64,000 bases of DNA, from the NCBI RefSeq assembly GCF_003722335.1, contig NZ_CP026100.1, forward strand, positions 2,392,001 to 2,456,000, given 5' to 3'. This document shows, one piece after another, positions 1 to 10,420 of this stretch. A program made the translations under genes and the position numbers. The notes below the pieces were generated by a model. It was not told the DNA's origin. It saw only the letters and a program-made list of their open reading frames with translations, and did not search any database. Source of the stretch: Caulobacter flavus. GTDB lineage: Bacteria; Pseudomonadota; Alphaproteobacteria; Caulobacterales; Caulobacteraceae. The stretch's first letter is position 1. Each line of letters begins with the position of its first letter.

Positions 1-702
1 CGAGCCGAGCAGCAGCATGCGCAGGCGCTGGGCGTTGGTGGCCAGTTGCTGGCGCTTGAGCGGCCAGCCGTCCAGGCCGTCGTCGCCCTCGAAGACCGGG
101 GCGGTCAGGCGGGCGATCAGCTCGGCGTCCTCGGCGGCGACGAACACGCCCGCTCCGCCGGGCAGGCCGACGACCACGGGGACGGGCGCGTCCATGATCA
201 CGTCGAAGCCGAAGGCGGCGTCGACCACCACCGGCAGGCCGGTCTCGGCCTGGAAGGCGGCCAGGGCCAGCAGGTCGGGGGCGCGGCCGAAGGCGCAGGT
301 GGTGACGATGGCTTCCAGCGGGCAGGGGGCCTCGGCCAGGCGCTCGCGCAGGTGGGCGGTGTCGACCATCCAGGTGAACGGGTCGACGTCGACCAGCCAC
401 GGCGTCAGGCCGGCGGCGGCGACGCCTTCCAGGGTCTCGCGGCCGGCCAGGGCCGAGACGATGCAGACGCCGCCGGGGCGCGCGCCCTGGGCGGCCAGCA
501 GGTCGGCGGTGGCGGCGGCGCGGTCGGCGCAGGCGCGCACGGCGGTGGTTCGGGAGAAGCGCAGGGCCAGCCGGCCGTTGAGGTCTTCGCAGGTCAGGCC
601 GCAGAAGGCCTTGCCAAAGGCCTCGAAGTCGAGCGGCGCCGAAGGGGCGGCGGCGACGGGCTTCGGCTGCGACGCCAGGACGGCGGCTGAAAGGCTGGAC
701 AT
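1..702 (-). CDS. DegT/DnrJ/EryC1-like aminotransferase-family protein (partial, C-terminus off the left edge)
   Basis: The first 234 codons of a leftward gene are present and the frame stays open to base 1. The start is the ATG at 702. The protein resembles the N-terminal half of PLP fold-type I sugar aminotransferases: a segment reading GLTPWLVDVDPFTWMVD matches the usual place where these enzymes say that a new residue is set by position in the chain, and PVVVDAAFGF sits where the family has its cofactor-contact Asp and following Ala/His. The PLP lysine would lie beyond the edge, so catalytic competence cannot be judged. It is divergent from the gene at 903. The alternative is a non-catalytic relative. 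The family assignment is from pattern recognition only. Confidence 0.6.
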   Translation of the reverse strand, partial: MSSLSAAVLASQPKPVAAAPSAPLDFEAFGKAFCGLTCEDLNGRLALRFSRTTAVRACADRAAATADLLAAQGARPGGVCIVSALAGRETLEGVAAAGLTPWLVDVDPFTWMVDTAHLRERLAEAPCPLEAIVTTCAFGRAPDLLALAAFQAETGLPVVVDAAFGFDVIMDAPVPVVVGLPGGAGVFVAAEDAELIARLTAPVFEGDDGLDGWPLKRQQLATNAQRLRMLLLGS

Positions 703-902
703 GCGAGACGCTTCCGCAACGAACCGGCGCCGACAACCCCGACGGCGCCCTTATGGTTAACCGAACGTATCGAGTGACTCGGCCTGTCCAGATGCGGCGC
801 GCCGTCGCGGCGGAGATTGCGGTTTTTCCGGGTTTTGCGGGGTCTGGACGGGACGTGAAGCCGGCGGTTGCGGATCGGCCGACGCAGGGCATAGCTTGGG
901 CC

Positions 903-1535
903 ATGCCCCGACCTCCCGACCCGATCTCGCGCCTGCCGCCGCCGTCCCGCCTGCGGGCGCTGATGCAGGCCCTGGCGGTGCTCGACGCCATTCTCAGTCC
1001 CGAGTGGGTGTATCGCTACTATTCGTTCGACACTCGCTGGGGCGAGGGCCAGGCCATGGGCTCGATGCGCAATGGCCAAGGCGACGACCTGTTTGCGCTG
1101 TTCGACGCGGCTGGCGTGTTCATCAAGGGTCTGGATCACGAACGGCTCACGCACGAGGCCGCTCCCGGGGCGCTCTATTCGAGCGTGCCGCCGGTATTCG
1201 AGGCGGGAGTCAACGAGCCCGCCTTCTCGCCTGATCGGGCGACCTTCTGCTGCTGGCGCGGGTCTGGGGACGAGGGCTGGAACTGGTCGAGCCAGGGGGC
1301 GCCGGACGGAGACGGGTCGGACTGGATGCTGTCGGTGCTGGACGGCGATCCGGAGAGCTATCTGGACTTCGCCCGGCAGTACTACGAGGTCGAGCTCGAT
1401 CTGGATCTGGTGAGGCTGATCTACCGGCACGCGCCGATCACCCCCGAACTGGCGGGCAGGCTCAACCCGGACATCGATTTCGAGGCGCTTCAGGCGGACC
1501 TGGAGGAGATCGGCTATCCGGCCTCGCCAGCGTAA
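903..1535 (+). CDS. Conserved hypothetical protein (210 aa)
   Basis: I do not recognise this family. The frame is open further upstream to 753, but the ATG at 903 (MPRPPDPISRL) begins the part with ordinary protein composition. The upstream extension is arginine/valine-rich and looks non-coding. The product is acidic and soluble, with no signal peptide or membrane segment. Its middle is rich in Trp, Gly and Asp (DEGWNWSSQGAPDGDGSDW), and the C-terminal third looks helical and acidic (YYEVELDLDLVRLIYRHAPITPEL). It resembles small immunity or SMI1/KNR4-type proteins in composition only, which is not enough for a call. It is convergent with the acyl-CoA synthetase gene, with six bases between the stops. 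Confidence 0.6.
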   Translation: MPRPPDPISRLPPPSRLRALMQALAVLDAILSPEWVYRYYSFDTRWGEGQAMGSMRNGQGDDLFALFDAAGVFIKGLDHERLTHEAAPGALYSSVPPVFEAGVNEPAFSPDRATFCCWRGSGDEGWNWSSQGAPDGDGSDWMLSVLDGDPESYLDFARQYYEVELDLDLVRLIYRHAPITPELAGRLNPDIDFEALQADLEEIGYPASPA

Positions 1536-1541
1536 ACTGGC

Positions 1542-3092
1542 CTAGCCTTTCGCGCTCCACCCGTCCCGCAGTTCGCGCTTGAGCACCTTGCCGATGTGGC
1601 TGCGGGGCAGGGCGTCGAGGAGGACGAGGTCGGCGAGGCGCTGGGTCTTGCCCAGGCGCTGGTTGGCGAAGGCGCGGACGGTTTCGGCGTCGACCGCGGC
1701 GCCGGGCCGCAGGGCCACGAAGGCCACCGGCGTCTCACCCCAGGCCTCGGACGGCACGCCGACCACGGCGGCTTCCAGCACGTCCGGATGGGCCGCGATC
1801 ACCGCCTCCAGGTCGCTGGGATAGATGTTGAAGCCGCCGCTGATGATCATGTCCTTCTTGCGGTCCATCAGCGTCAGGAAACCCTCGGCGTCGAAGCGGC
1901 CGACGTCGCCGGTACGGATGAAGGCCAGGCCCTCGGGGCTGGTCCAGGCCGCCTCGGCGGTCTTGCCTGGCTGGCCGTGATAGCCGTTCATCATGCCAGC
2001 CGAACGGCCGACGATCTCGCCGACGACGCCTGGGCCCACCTCTACCCCGTCCTCGTCGATCAGGCGTATGTCGTGGCCGGGGGCGGGCTGGCCCACGGTG
2101 TGCAGCTTGTCGGGATGCTCGTGGGCCATGAGGATGCAGGTGCCGCCGCCCTCGGTCATGCCGAAGTATTCGACCAGGCCGCCGGGCCAGCGCTTCAGCA
2201 CCTGCGCCTTCAGTTCGGGTGCAAAGGGGGCGCTGGTGCAGAACTTGAGGCGCGTCGACGACAGGTCGAAGGCGTCGAAGTCCGGATGCGCCATCAGGCG
2301 GCGGTACTGCACCGGCACCAGCATGGCGTGGGTCATGCGGTGCTTTTCGGCCAGCTCCAGGAAGCCGCCCGCGTCGAACTTCCTCATCAGCACGACGGTC
2401 CCGCCGCCGGCCAGGGTGGGGAAGAAGCAGACCAGGGTGGTGTTCGAATAGAGCGGGGTCGACAGCAGGGCGATCGCGTCGGGCCCATAGCCGACGGCGT
2501 CGCCCCGGAAGACGTGCTTCCAGCGCATGCCGTGCGACTGGACGATGCCCTTGGGCGCGCCGGTGGTGCCGCTGGAATAGATGATGTTGAACGGATGCTC
2601 GGGGGCGATCTCGACGGGCGCGGGGCTCGCGCCCTCGGGAGCCAGCCAGGCCTCGAAGGTCTCGCCGGCGTCCGAGCCGTCCAGGGCGACGACGCGGGCG
2701 TCGACCGGCGCGGGCTTCTGGGCCTGCGCCACGCCGGCGTCGACGAAGAACAGTTTCGAGCCGCTGTCGGCGACCATGCCGGCGATGGCCTCGGGCGTCG
2801 ACGAGGGCGCGAGCGGGGCGACGGCGACCCCGGCCCGCAGGCCGCCCAGGAACAAGGCCGCATAGGGGATGGACGACAGGGCGCAGACGGCGACCGCCTC
2901 GCCCGGCGCCACCCCGTCGCGCTGCAGGGCGGCGGCGACGCGGTCGGCCAGGGCGTCGAACTGGGCGTAGGTGACGGTTTCGCCGGTCTCCATGATCACG
3001 GCGGGGCGGTCGGGTGCTTCGGCGGCGCGCTCACGCAGGATGTCGCCCATCACGCCGTAGTCGGCGGCGATCATGGAGGGGATGGTCGGCAT
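1542..3092 (-). CDS. Class I AMP-forming acyl-CoA synthetase / acyl-CoA ligase
   Basis: This 516-residue adenylate-forming enzyme would activate a carboxylic acid to its CoA ester through an acyl-AMP. The order of motifs is complete: P-loop IIYSSGTTGAPKG, the YFGMTEGGG motif, RTGDVGRFD with the ATP-ribose Asp, the hinge DRKKDMIISGGFNIYP, and the C-terminal lysine in IGKVLKREL. The frame is open to 3224, but the ATG at 3092 is preferred. It has a GAGGAG Shine-Dalgarno just upstream, and the extra residues would be translated from an intergenic repeat. FadB lies 154 bases upstream on the same strand, so a fatty or aryl-aliphatic acid feeding beta-oxidation is likely. The substrate cannot be read from sequence. 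Confidence 0.9.
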   Translation of the reverse strand: MPTIPSMIAADYGVMGDILRERAAEAPDRPAVIMETGETVTYAQFDALADRVAAALQRDGVAPGEAVAVCALSSIPYAALFLGGLRAGVAVAPLAPSSTPEAIAGMVADSGSKLFFVDAGVAQAQKPAPVDARVVALDGSDAGETFEAWLAPEGASPAPVEIAPEHPFNIIYSSGTTGAPKGIVQSHGMRWKHVFRGDAVGYGPDAIALLSTPLYSNTTLVCFFPTLAGGGTVVLMRKFDAGGFLELAEKHRMTHAMLVPVQYRRLMAHPDFDAFDLSSTRLKFCTSAPFAPELKAQVLKRWPGGLVEYFGMTEGGGTCILMAHEHPDKLHTVGQPAPGHDIRLIDEDGVEVGPGVVGEIVGRSAGMMNGYHGQPGKTAEAAWTSPEGLAFIRTGDVGRFDAEGFLTLMDRKKDMIISGGFNIYPSDLEAVIAAHPDVLEAAVVGVPSEAWGETPVAFVALRPGAAVDAETVRAFANQRLGKTQRLADLVLLDALPRSHIGKVLKRELRDGWSAKG

Positions 3093-3110
3093 GCTTTGCT
3101 CCTCTTCTCC

Positions 3111-3233
3111 CTTCCCCTCGAGGGGAAGGGCCGGGGATGGGGGTGAATGCTGAGCTGGCGGCGCCAGGAACGCTGCGCGTTCACCCCCATCCGACCCGCT
3201 TCGCGGGCCACCTTCCCCCATCAAGGGGGAAGG
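3111..3233. repeat. Intergenic compound inverted-repeat element, copy A
   Basis: A nested palindromic element fills the gap between fadB and the acyl-CoA synthetase gene. From left to right: perfect palindrome 3111-3128; an arm GATGGGGGTGAA at 3136-3147 that pairs with 3180-3191; a small hairpin CCCGC/GCGGG at 3195-3207; and a hairpin CCTTCCCCC/GGGGGAAGG at 3211-3233. The same plan recurs at 6828, 11646 and 12983 with different bases in the arms. Confidence 0.85.
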
Positions 3234-3246
3234 GCGTACATTGGCT

Positions 3247-5325
<2,079 letters not shown>

Positions 5326-5800
5326 GCGGTTCCACCCTTTTCGGTTCGTTTGAACGCTTGTTTGACTAAAGCCAGCACGACGGCGCGCCAGAGTCCAGAG
5401 GGCGCGGACGGCGCCGCTTTTTCGGGCGCCGCAGGTTGACGGCGCGTGCGTCGTACTGGACATTCGAAGGGTTCAGTTTCGGTCGAGAGAGCGCCTGCCG
5501 GCGCGGCCGACGTGACGCCACGTCGGCGCGTAAAGCCCGCGTTCCCAATGATAATCGACCAGACTGGGGAGGGAGTTCGCACCAGGACCGGCCGTCCGCC
5601 GTCGCTTGCAGGCGTGCGCGACATTCCAAGACCGTTTCAGGCGCGGGCGCGACGCGGTGCATACGACGCGTCGAAACTTTGAGGTGAAGCGCACCTCGGC
5701 GCGGGGGCCATGCTCCCGCGCCGCCTTGTGCCCGGGGTCCCTTGGGTGCTCACGGCCCTTTGGCTTGACCTCGCCGCCCGGCCGACCGAATGGACATTCC
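5326..5800. other. Intergenic region between divergent fadB and deaminase genes
   Basis: There are 475 bases without a convincing gene. Short open frames here have low-complexity arginine-rich products and no ribosome sites. The region holds a hairpin CGGCGCC/GGCGCCG with a T-rich loop (5409-5431), and near the fadB start a repeated TCAAAC motif. Divergent promoters are expected here, but no clear -35/-10 pair could be assigned. Confidence 0.6.
5347..5366 (-). promoter_or_regulatory. Possible operator upstream of fadB
   Basis: On the minus strand the motif TCAAAC occurs twice, 12 bases apart, 22-41 bases before the fadB start, with a partial dyad (CAAAC ... GTTCA). Its position suits a fatty-acid-responsive repressor of the TetR type such as PsrA, whose published site has AAAC/GTTT half-sites. 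Assignment to a regulator is a guess. Confidence 0.25.
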
Positions 5801-6820
5801 ATGACCGACACCACGCTCGAAGCCTTCGCCCGCGGCCTGCCCAAGGCCGAACTGCACATGCACATCGAGGGCAGCCTCGAACCGGAACTGATGTTCGCCC
5901 TGGCCGAACGCAACGGGATCACCCTGCCGTACAAGTCGGTGGAGGAGATCCGCGCCGCCTACGCCTTCTCGAACCTGCAGGACTTCCTGGACATCTACTA
6001 CCAGGGCGCGGGCGTGCTGATCACGCGGGCCGACTTCAGGGACCTGGCGCTGGCCTATTTCGAGCGCCTCGCCGCCGACGGCGGCGTGCATGCCGAGATC
6101 TTCTTCGACCCGCAGACCCATACCGAGCGCGGCGTCGCCTTCGAGACCGTCATCGACGGCCTGCTGGACGGCATGGCGCAAGCCGAAGAGCGCCTGGGCG
6201 TGACCTCCAAGCTGATCCTCTGCTTCCTGCGCCACCTGTCCGAAGAGAGCGCCTTCGAGACGCTGGAGCAGGCCAGGCCCCACCTGGCCAAGATCGCCGG
6301 CGTGGGCCTGGACTCCTCGGAGGTCGGCCACCCGCCGGCCAAGTTCGCCCGGGTGTTCAAGGCCGCCCGCGACCTGGGCCTCAAGATCGTCGCCCACGCC
6401 GGCGAGGAGGGACCGCCGGAATACGTCTGGGAAGCCATCGACCTGGTCGGCGTCGACCGCATCGACCACGGCAACCGCGCCCTGGAGGACGAGGCCCTGA
6501 CCCAGCGCCTGGTGAAGGACGGTACGACCCTGACGGTGTGCCCGCTGTCGAACCTGAAGCTCTGCGTGGTGCCGGACCTGACCGCCCACCCGATGCGCCG
6601 GATGCTGGACCTGGGCCTGAAGGCGACGGTGAACTCCGACGACCCGGCCTATTTCGGCGGCTATCTGCTCGACAATTATCTGGAGACCGCCAAGGCGGTG
6701 GACCTGACGCGGGACGACCTGGTGGTGCTGGCGCGCAACAGCTTCGAAGGCTCGTTCCTGGACGAGGCCGAGAAGGCGCGGCGCCTGGCGCAGGTGGATG
6801 CGTACGCGGCGGGGAGCTGA
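5801..6820 (+). CDS. Adenosine deaminase superfamily protein, adenine-deaminase (type 2) subgroup
   Basis: A 339-residue TIM-barrel amidohydrolase for purine salvage. It should hydrolyse adenine to hypoxanthine and ammonia using one zinc ion. Zinc ligands and catalytic residues are visible: ELHMHIEGSLEPE (HxH), VAHAGEEGPPEY (His and catalytic Glu), the RIDHGNRAL His, and VNSDDPAYFGGY (metal Asp). The HIEGSLEPE and NSDDPAYFGG versions are what I recall for bacterial and yeast adenine deaminases such as PA0148 of Pseudomonas. True adenosine deaminases usually have HLDG and TDDP. Automatic annotation may well say adenosine deaminase (add). The ATG at 5801 is preferred over upstream starts in non-coding DNA. 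The gene is monocistronic and convergent with the TetR gene. Confidence 0.88.
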   Translation: MTDTTLEAFARGLPKAELHMHIEGSLEPELMFALAERNGITLPYKSVEEIRAAYAFSNLQDFLDIYYQGAGVLITRADFRDLALAYFERLAADGGVHAEIFFDPQTHTERGVAFETVIDGLLDGMAQAEERLGVTSKLILCFLRHLSEESAFETLEQARPHLAKIAGVGLDSSEVGHPPAKFARVFKAARDLGLKIVAHAGEEGPPEYVWEAIDLVGVDRIDHGNRALEDEALTQRLVKDGTTLTVCPLSNLKLCVVPDLTAHPMRRMLDLGLKATVNSDDPAYFGGYLLDNYLETAKAVDLTRDDLVVLARNSFEGSFLDEAEKARRLAQVDAYAAGS

Positions 6821-6827
6821 GCAAAAT

Positions 6828-7025
6828 CCCTCTCTCTGGGAGAGAGGGAGGGGCCCACGCCGGAGGCGTGGGAGGGTGAGAGGTTACAGCCTCGCCGAAT
6901 AGGGCGCGGTGTGGGGCTATGTGCCAGGCGCGGTGGAAGGTGTTCGGGGGTGCCGTTTTGGCGGTGAAACCTCTCACCCTCCCGTCGCTGCACGACGGGC
7001 CCCTCCCTCTCTCGAAGAGAGAGGG
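6828..7025. repeat. Intergenic compound inverted-repeat element, copy B
   Basis: This is the longest copy, between convergent genes. Hairpin CCCTCTCTC/GAGAGAGGG at 6828-6848; hairpin CCCACGCC/GGCGTGGG at 6854-6872; an arm GGGTGAGAGGTT at 6874-6885 pairing with 6968-6979; a hairpin CCGTCG/CGACGG just after it; and a closing hairpin CCCTCTCTC/GAGAGAGGG at 7005-7025. The layout is that of the copies at 3111, 11646 and 12983, but the base composition of the stems differs. It could serve as a two-way terminator here. Confidence 0.85.
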
Positions 7026-7037
7026 TTCAAAAAGGGG

Positions 7038-8282
7038 CTACTTCGCCATCAGGCCCATCAGCAGCGGCCGGGCGAACAGCCTGGCGGCGTCTTCGCGGGT
7101 CACGCCCGGGGCCCAGGCCTGCAGCGAGGCGGCGGCGTTCAGCATCGAGTTGATCATGTGGGCGGCGACCAGCGGGTCGACCGCGCGCACCGAGCCGTCT
7201 GCGATCCCGTCGGCGATCATGCCGGCGAAGCGGTTGGAGCCGCGGGCGTAGCCGTCGCTCATCTCGTGGCGGATCTCGATCGGCAGGGCGCCCATCGACG
7301 AGGCGCGCAGCAGCGGGCCGTGGTCCGACAGCTGGTACTCGACCAGGGCGGCCGTGGCCGCCGACACGGCCGTCCAGCCGTCGCCTTTAAGCGAGGGGGC
7401 GGCCAGGGCCAGGGCTGACAGCTGGGCGCGCCGCGTGACCGCGAAGGTGCGCTTGAAGCACTCGACCACCAGGGCGTCCTTGTCCTCGTGGTGGTGGTAG
7501 AACGAGCCCTTGGTGACGTTCAGCGCCGCCGAGATGTCCTCGACCGACGCGCCGCGATAGCCGCGCTGGTTGATCAGGCGGGTGGCGGCCACCAGGAAGG
7601 TCTCGCGCCATTCCTGGCCCTCGTCGGAGACCGGGGTTGGGTCGGGCAGGGCGGGGGGCGTCCAGTCGCGGCCGGCGCCGGCGATGCCGCCCACCAGGAT
7701 GTCGTACATCCGCTCGCGCACCCGCTCATAGTCGTCGAGGTCGAAGCGGCGCAGCCAGGCGCCGGTCCAGAAGACCTGCTCCAGCAGCAGGTGGGCGCGG
7801 GCGTTGCGCTCGGCCTTGTCGAGGTGGGCGAAGGCCTCGCCGTCGAAGAAGCCGCGCACCCGGCGGAAGATGTCGGCGAAGGCGGCCTGCACCGAGGCGC
7901 GCATCGGCTCCTTGAGGGCGCGGATCTCGGTGAAGCTGGCCAGGGGCGCGTCCTGTCCGGCCCGCACGCGGCGCGACAGGTCCAGGTACAGGGTCAGGAA
8001 CTTGCGGATGCGGCCGGCCGCGTCGGGCTCGGCGGCGGCCTCGTCGATCATCGCGTCCAGCCGTTCAAGGCCGCGGATGAAGCAGGCGGCGGCCAGGTCG
8101 TCCTTCTTGCGGTAGTAGTAGGTGACGCTGGTGGTGATCAGCCCGACCTTGGCGGCGACGTCGGCCAGGGTCATGCCCTTGACGCCCTGGCGATTGAGCA
8201 CGGCGGTGGCGGCCGCCAGGATGGCTTCCTTCTTCTGCGCGTAGCGCGCGGTCGCCGCGGTGACGGTCCGGCCGTCGTCCAT
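7038..8282 (-). CDS. Double TetR-family transcriptional regulator (two TetR units in one chain)
   Basis: At 414 residues this is twice the normal TetR length. It contains two complete TetR DNA-binding domains. The first is near residues 18-65 (ILAAATAVLNRQGVKGMTLADVAAKVGL followed by TTSVTYYYRKKDDL). The second is near 225-275 (FLVAATRLINQRGYRGASVEDISAALNV followed by TKGSFYHHHEDKDAL). Each is followed by its own helical ligand/dimer domain. The ATG at 8282 has a GGGGGCGAG ribosome site. A pseudo-dimer within one chain would resemble how a TetR homodimer reads a palindrome, but with two different half-site readers. No target is obvious: neighbours are the deaminase (convergent) and a sensor kinase upstream. 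The frame is clean throughout. Confidence 0.88.
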   Translation of the reverse strand: MDDGRTVTAATARYAQKKEAILAAATAVLNRQGVKGMTLADVAAKVGLITTSVTYYYRKKDDLAAACFIRGLERLDAMIDEAAAEPDAAGRIRKFLTLYLDLSRRVRAGQDAPLASFTEIRALKEPMRASVQAAFADIFRRVRGFFDGEAFAHLDKAERNARAHLLLEQVFWTGAWLRRFDLDDYERVRERMYDILVGGIAGAGRDWTPPALPDPTPVSDEGQEWRETFLVAATRLINQRGYRGASVEDISAALNVTKGSFYHHHEDKDALVVECFKRTFAVTRRAQLSALALAAPSLKGDGWTAVSAATAALVEYQLSDHGPLLRASSMGALPIEIRHEMSDGYARGSNRFAGMIADGIADGSVRAVDPLVAAHMINSMLNAAASLQAWAPGVTREDAARLFARPLLMGLMAK

Positions 8283-8383
8283 AGTCTCGCCCCCTGCAGC
8301 GCGGATCGTTCCGGCGCTGGACTCAAGCCTCCAATCTAGGCCTCGAAAGGGGCGGCAGAAAGGCCCGGCCGCTTCTTTGTCGC

Positions 8384-10291
8384 TCAGTGGATGCGGTCGG
8401 GCAGGGCCTCGACCACGGCCCGGACCAGGGCGGCGGGCGACAGGGGCTTGGCCACCGAGCCGTTCATGCCGGCCTCGGCGTAGGCGGCGGTCTGGTGGGC
8501 CAGGGCGTTGGCGGTCATGGCCACGATCGGCGCGGCGCCGGCCGGGCCGGGTAGGGCGCGGATGGCCCGCGTGGCCTCGACCCCGTCCATGATCGGCATC
8601 TGGATGTCCATGAAGATCAGGTCGTAGCCGCGCGCCGCGGCGACGATCCCGGCCTGGCCGTCCTCGGCCGTGGCCACCCGGGCGCCGAGGGCTTCGAGCA
8701 TGCGGGTGGCGATCAGGCGGTTGACGGCGTTGTCCTCGACCAGCAGCACTTCGAGGCCCTCAAGCATCGGGGCGTCGGCTTCGTCGTCGTCGGGCGTCGC
8801 GGCCGGGGCCTGGGCGACGGGGGCGAGGATCTCCAGCCAGAAGGTCGAGCCCCGGTCCGGCGTGCTGGAAAAGCCGATGTCGCCGTCCATCAGCTGGGCC
8901 AGGCGCCGGGTGATCGAGAGGCCCAGGCCCGCGCCGCCGAACCGCCGGGTGGTCGAGCCGTCGGCCTGGCTGAAGCGCTCGAACAGGCCGGCCTGGGCGT
9001 CGAGCGGGATGCCGACGCCGGTGTCCTCGATCTCGAAGCGCAGGCGCGCCCCTCGCGGATCGGGCGTGGTGGAAAGGCGGGCGGTGACGCCGCCCTCCAA
9101 GGTGAACTTCACGGCGTTGCCGATCAGGTTGAAAAGCGCCTGGCGCAGCCGCACCGGATCGGCGGCGACCCAGGCCTGGCCGGCGGCCGGCGCCTCGACC
9201 GTCAGGCGCAGGCCCTTCTGGTCGGCCTGGGGCTCCAGCAGATCGGCGACGCTGCGCAGCAGGGCCGAGGGATCCAGCGCCTCGGCGGTCAGCTCCAGCT
9301 TGCCGGCCTCGACCTTGGAGAAGTCGATGATGTCGTTGAGCAGTTCCGACAGCATGGCGCCGCAGCCGAGCGCCTCGGCCAGCAGGCGGCGGCCGTCGGC
9401 CGACAGCGGCTCGTGCTTGAGCAGGTGCAGCACGCCCAGCACGCCGTTCATCGGCGTGCGGATCTCGTGGCTCATATTGGCCAGGAACTGCGACTTGGCG
9501 GCCGTCGCGGCCAGGGCCGCGTCGCGGGCCACCAGGAGCTCGGTGACGTCCTGGCTGATGCCGATGACGTCGAACAGTTCGCCGGCCCCGGCCCGCACGC
9601 CGCGCCAGTCGGTGCGCATCCAGTTCCAGGCCTCGCTGGTGGGATCGGCGTGGCGGTAGACCAGTTGGGCGTGTTCGCCGGTCTCCTGGGTGCGCAGGAA
9701 GGCCCGGGTCATGGCCTGGCGATCGTCGGGATGGATCGCCGACAGCATCTCGGCCACCGTCATCTGCCGCGCGTTGCCCAGCGGCGCGGCCAGGGTCGTG
9801 ATGTCCTGCTCGAAATAGTAGATCCCCTTGCGGGTCTCGAAGCGCCAGACATAGACGCCCGCGGCGTTGCGCAGCATCTCGTTGGCGCGCTCGGCCTGCT
9901 GGCGTTGCAGGCGGCGCAGGCGCTCCTCGGAGAAGTCCTGGAAGACGATCAGCAGCGCGCCGTCGGGCAGGATCTTCGAGCGCGAGCGCACCCACAGCCA
10001 GCCGCCGCCCTTGCGCGCCAGCCGGTGCTCGGACTGCACCTGGCCCTCGGCCCGCAGCACCCGCCCGGCCTGTTCGAGCACCTCGGTGTCGTGCAGATGC
10101 AGAAAGTCGCGGATGTGCCGGCCCAGGGTCTCGTCGGCGCTCCAGCCGGCGATCTCGCTCCACGCCGGATTGACCCGGACGATGGCGCGGTCCTGCAGCA
10201 CGACGAACATGTCGAGGCTGTTCTGGAAAAACCAGTCGGCCGCCGCCCGATCGATGTTCGAGGCCGTTTCGCCCTCGGGACGCTTGCCCAT
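8384..10291 (-). CDS. Hybrid sensor histidine kinase (PAS-PAS-HisKA-HATPase-receiver)
   Basis: A 635-residue cytosolic kinase without membrane segments. Two PAS-type sensor domains occupy roughly residues 15-260: the first has [23 protein letters not shown], the second has the PAC-like end [23 protein letters not shown]. The HisKA H-box is [16 protein letters not shown] near residue 278. The ATPase domain shows [12 protein letters not shown] (N box), DTGVGIP (G1) and [10 protein letters not shown] (G2). The C-terminal receiver begins [12 protein letters not shown] and has its phospho-acceptor Asp in [13 protein letters not shown]. It is a phosphorelay kinase of the ArcB/BarA layout, lacking an Hpt domain of its own. 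The ATG at 10291 follows GAGGGGAG. No cognate regulator is adjacent, and the signal is unknown. Confidence 0.9.
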   Translation of the reverse strand: MGKRPEGETASNIDRAAADWFFQNSLDMFVVLQDRAIVRVNPAWSEIAGWSADETLGRHIRDFLHLHDTEVLEQAGRVLRAEGQVQSEHRLARKGGGWLWVRSRSKILPDGALLIVFQDFSEERLRRLQRQQAERANEMLRNAAGVYVWRFETRKGIYYFEQDITTLAAPLGNARQMTVAEMLSAIHPDDRQAMTRAFLRTQETGEHAQLVYRHADPTSEAWNWMRTDWRGVRAGAGELFDVIGISQDVTELLVARDAALAATAAKSQFLANMSHEIRTPMNGVLGVLHLLKHEPLSADGRRLLAEALGCGAMLSELLNDIIDFSKVEAGKLELTAEALDPSALLRSVADLLEPQADQKGLRLTVEAPAAGQAWVAADPVRLRQALFNLIGNAVKFTLEGGVTARLSTTPDPRGARLRFEIEDTGVGIPLDAQAGLFERFSQADGSTTRRFGGAGLGLSITRRLAQLMDGDIGFSSTPDRGSTFWLEILAPVAQAPAATPDDDEADAPMLEGLEVLLVEDNAVNRLIATRMLEALGARVATAEDGQAGIVAAARGYDLIFMDIQMPIMDGVEATRAIRALPGPAGAAPIVAMTANALAHQTAAYAEAGMNGSVAKPLSPAALVRAVVEALPDRIH

Positions 10292-10420
10292 CGCGCTCCC
10301 CTCGTCTTCAATCGATCAACGCAGGATGGGGTAAAGGTTGCGTTTCCCGTACCGCCTATTCGATCCGCGACAATAAGGCGACCGTGACTGAAGGTCGCGC
10401 CAGTAAGGGGGACACCCGTT

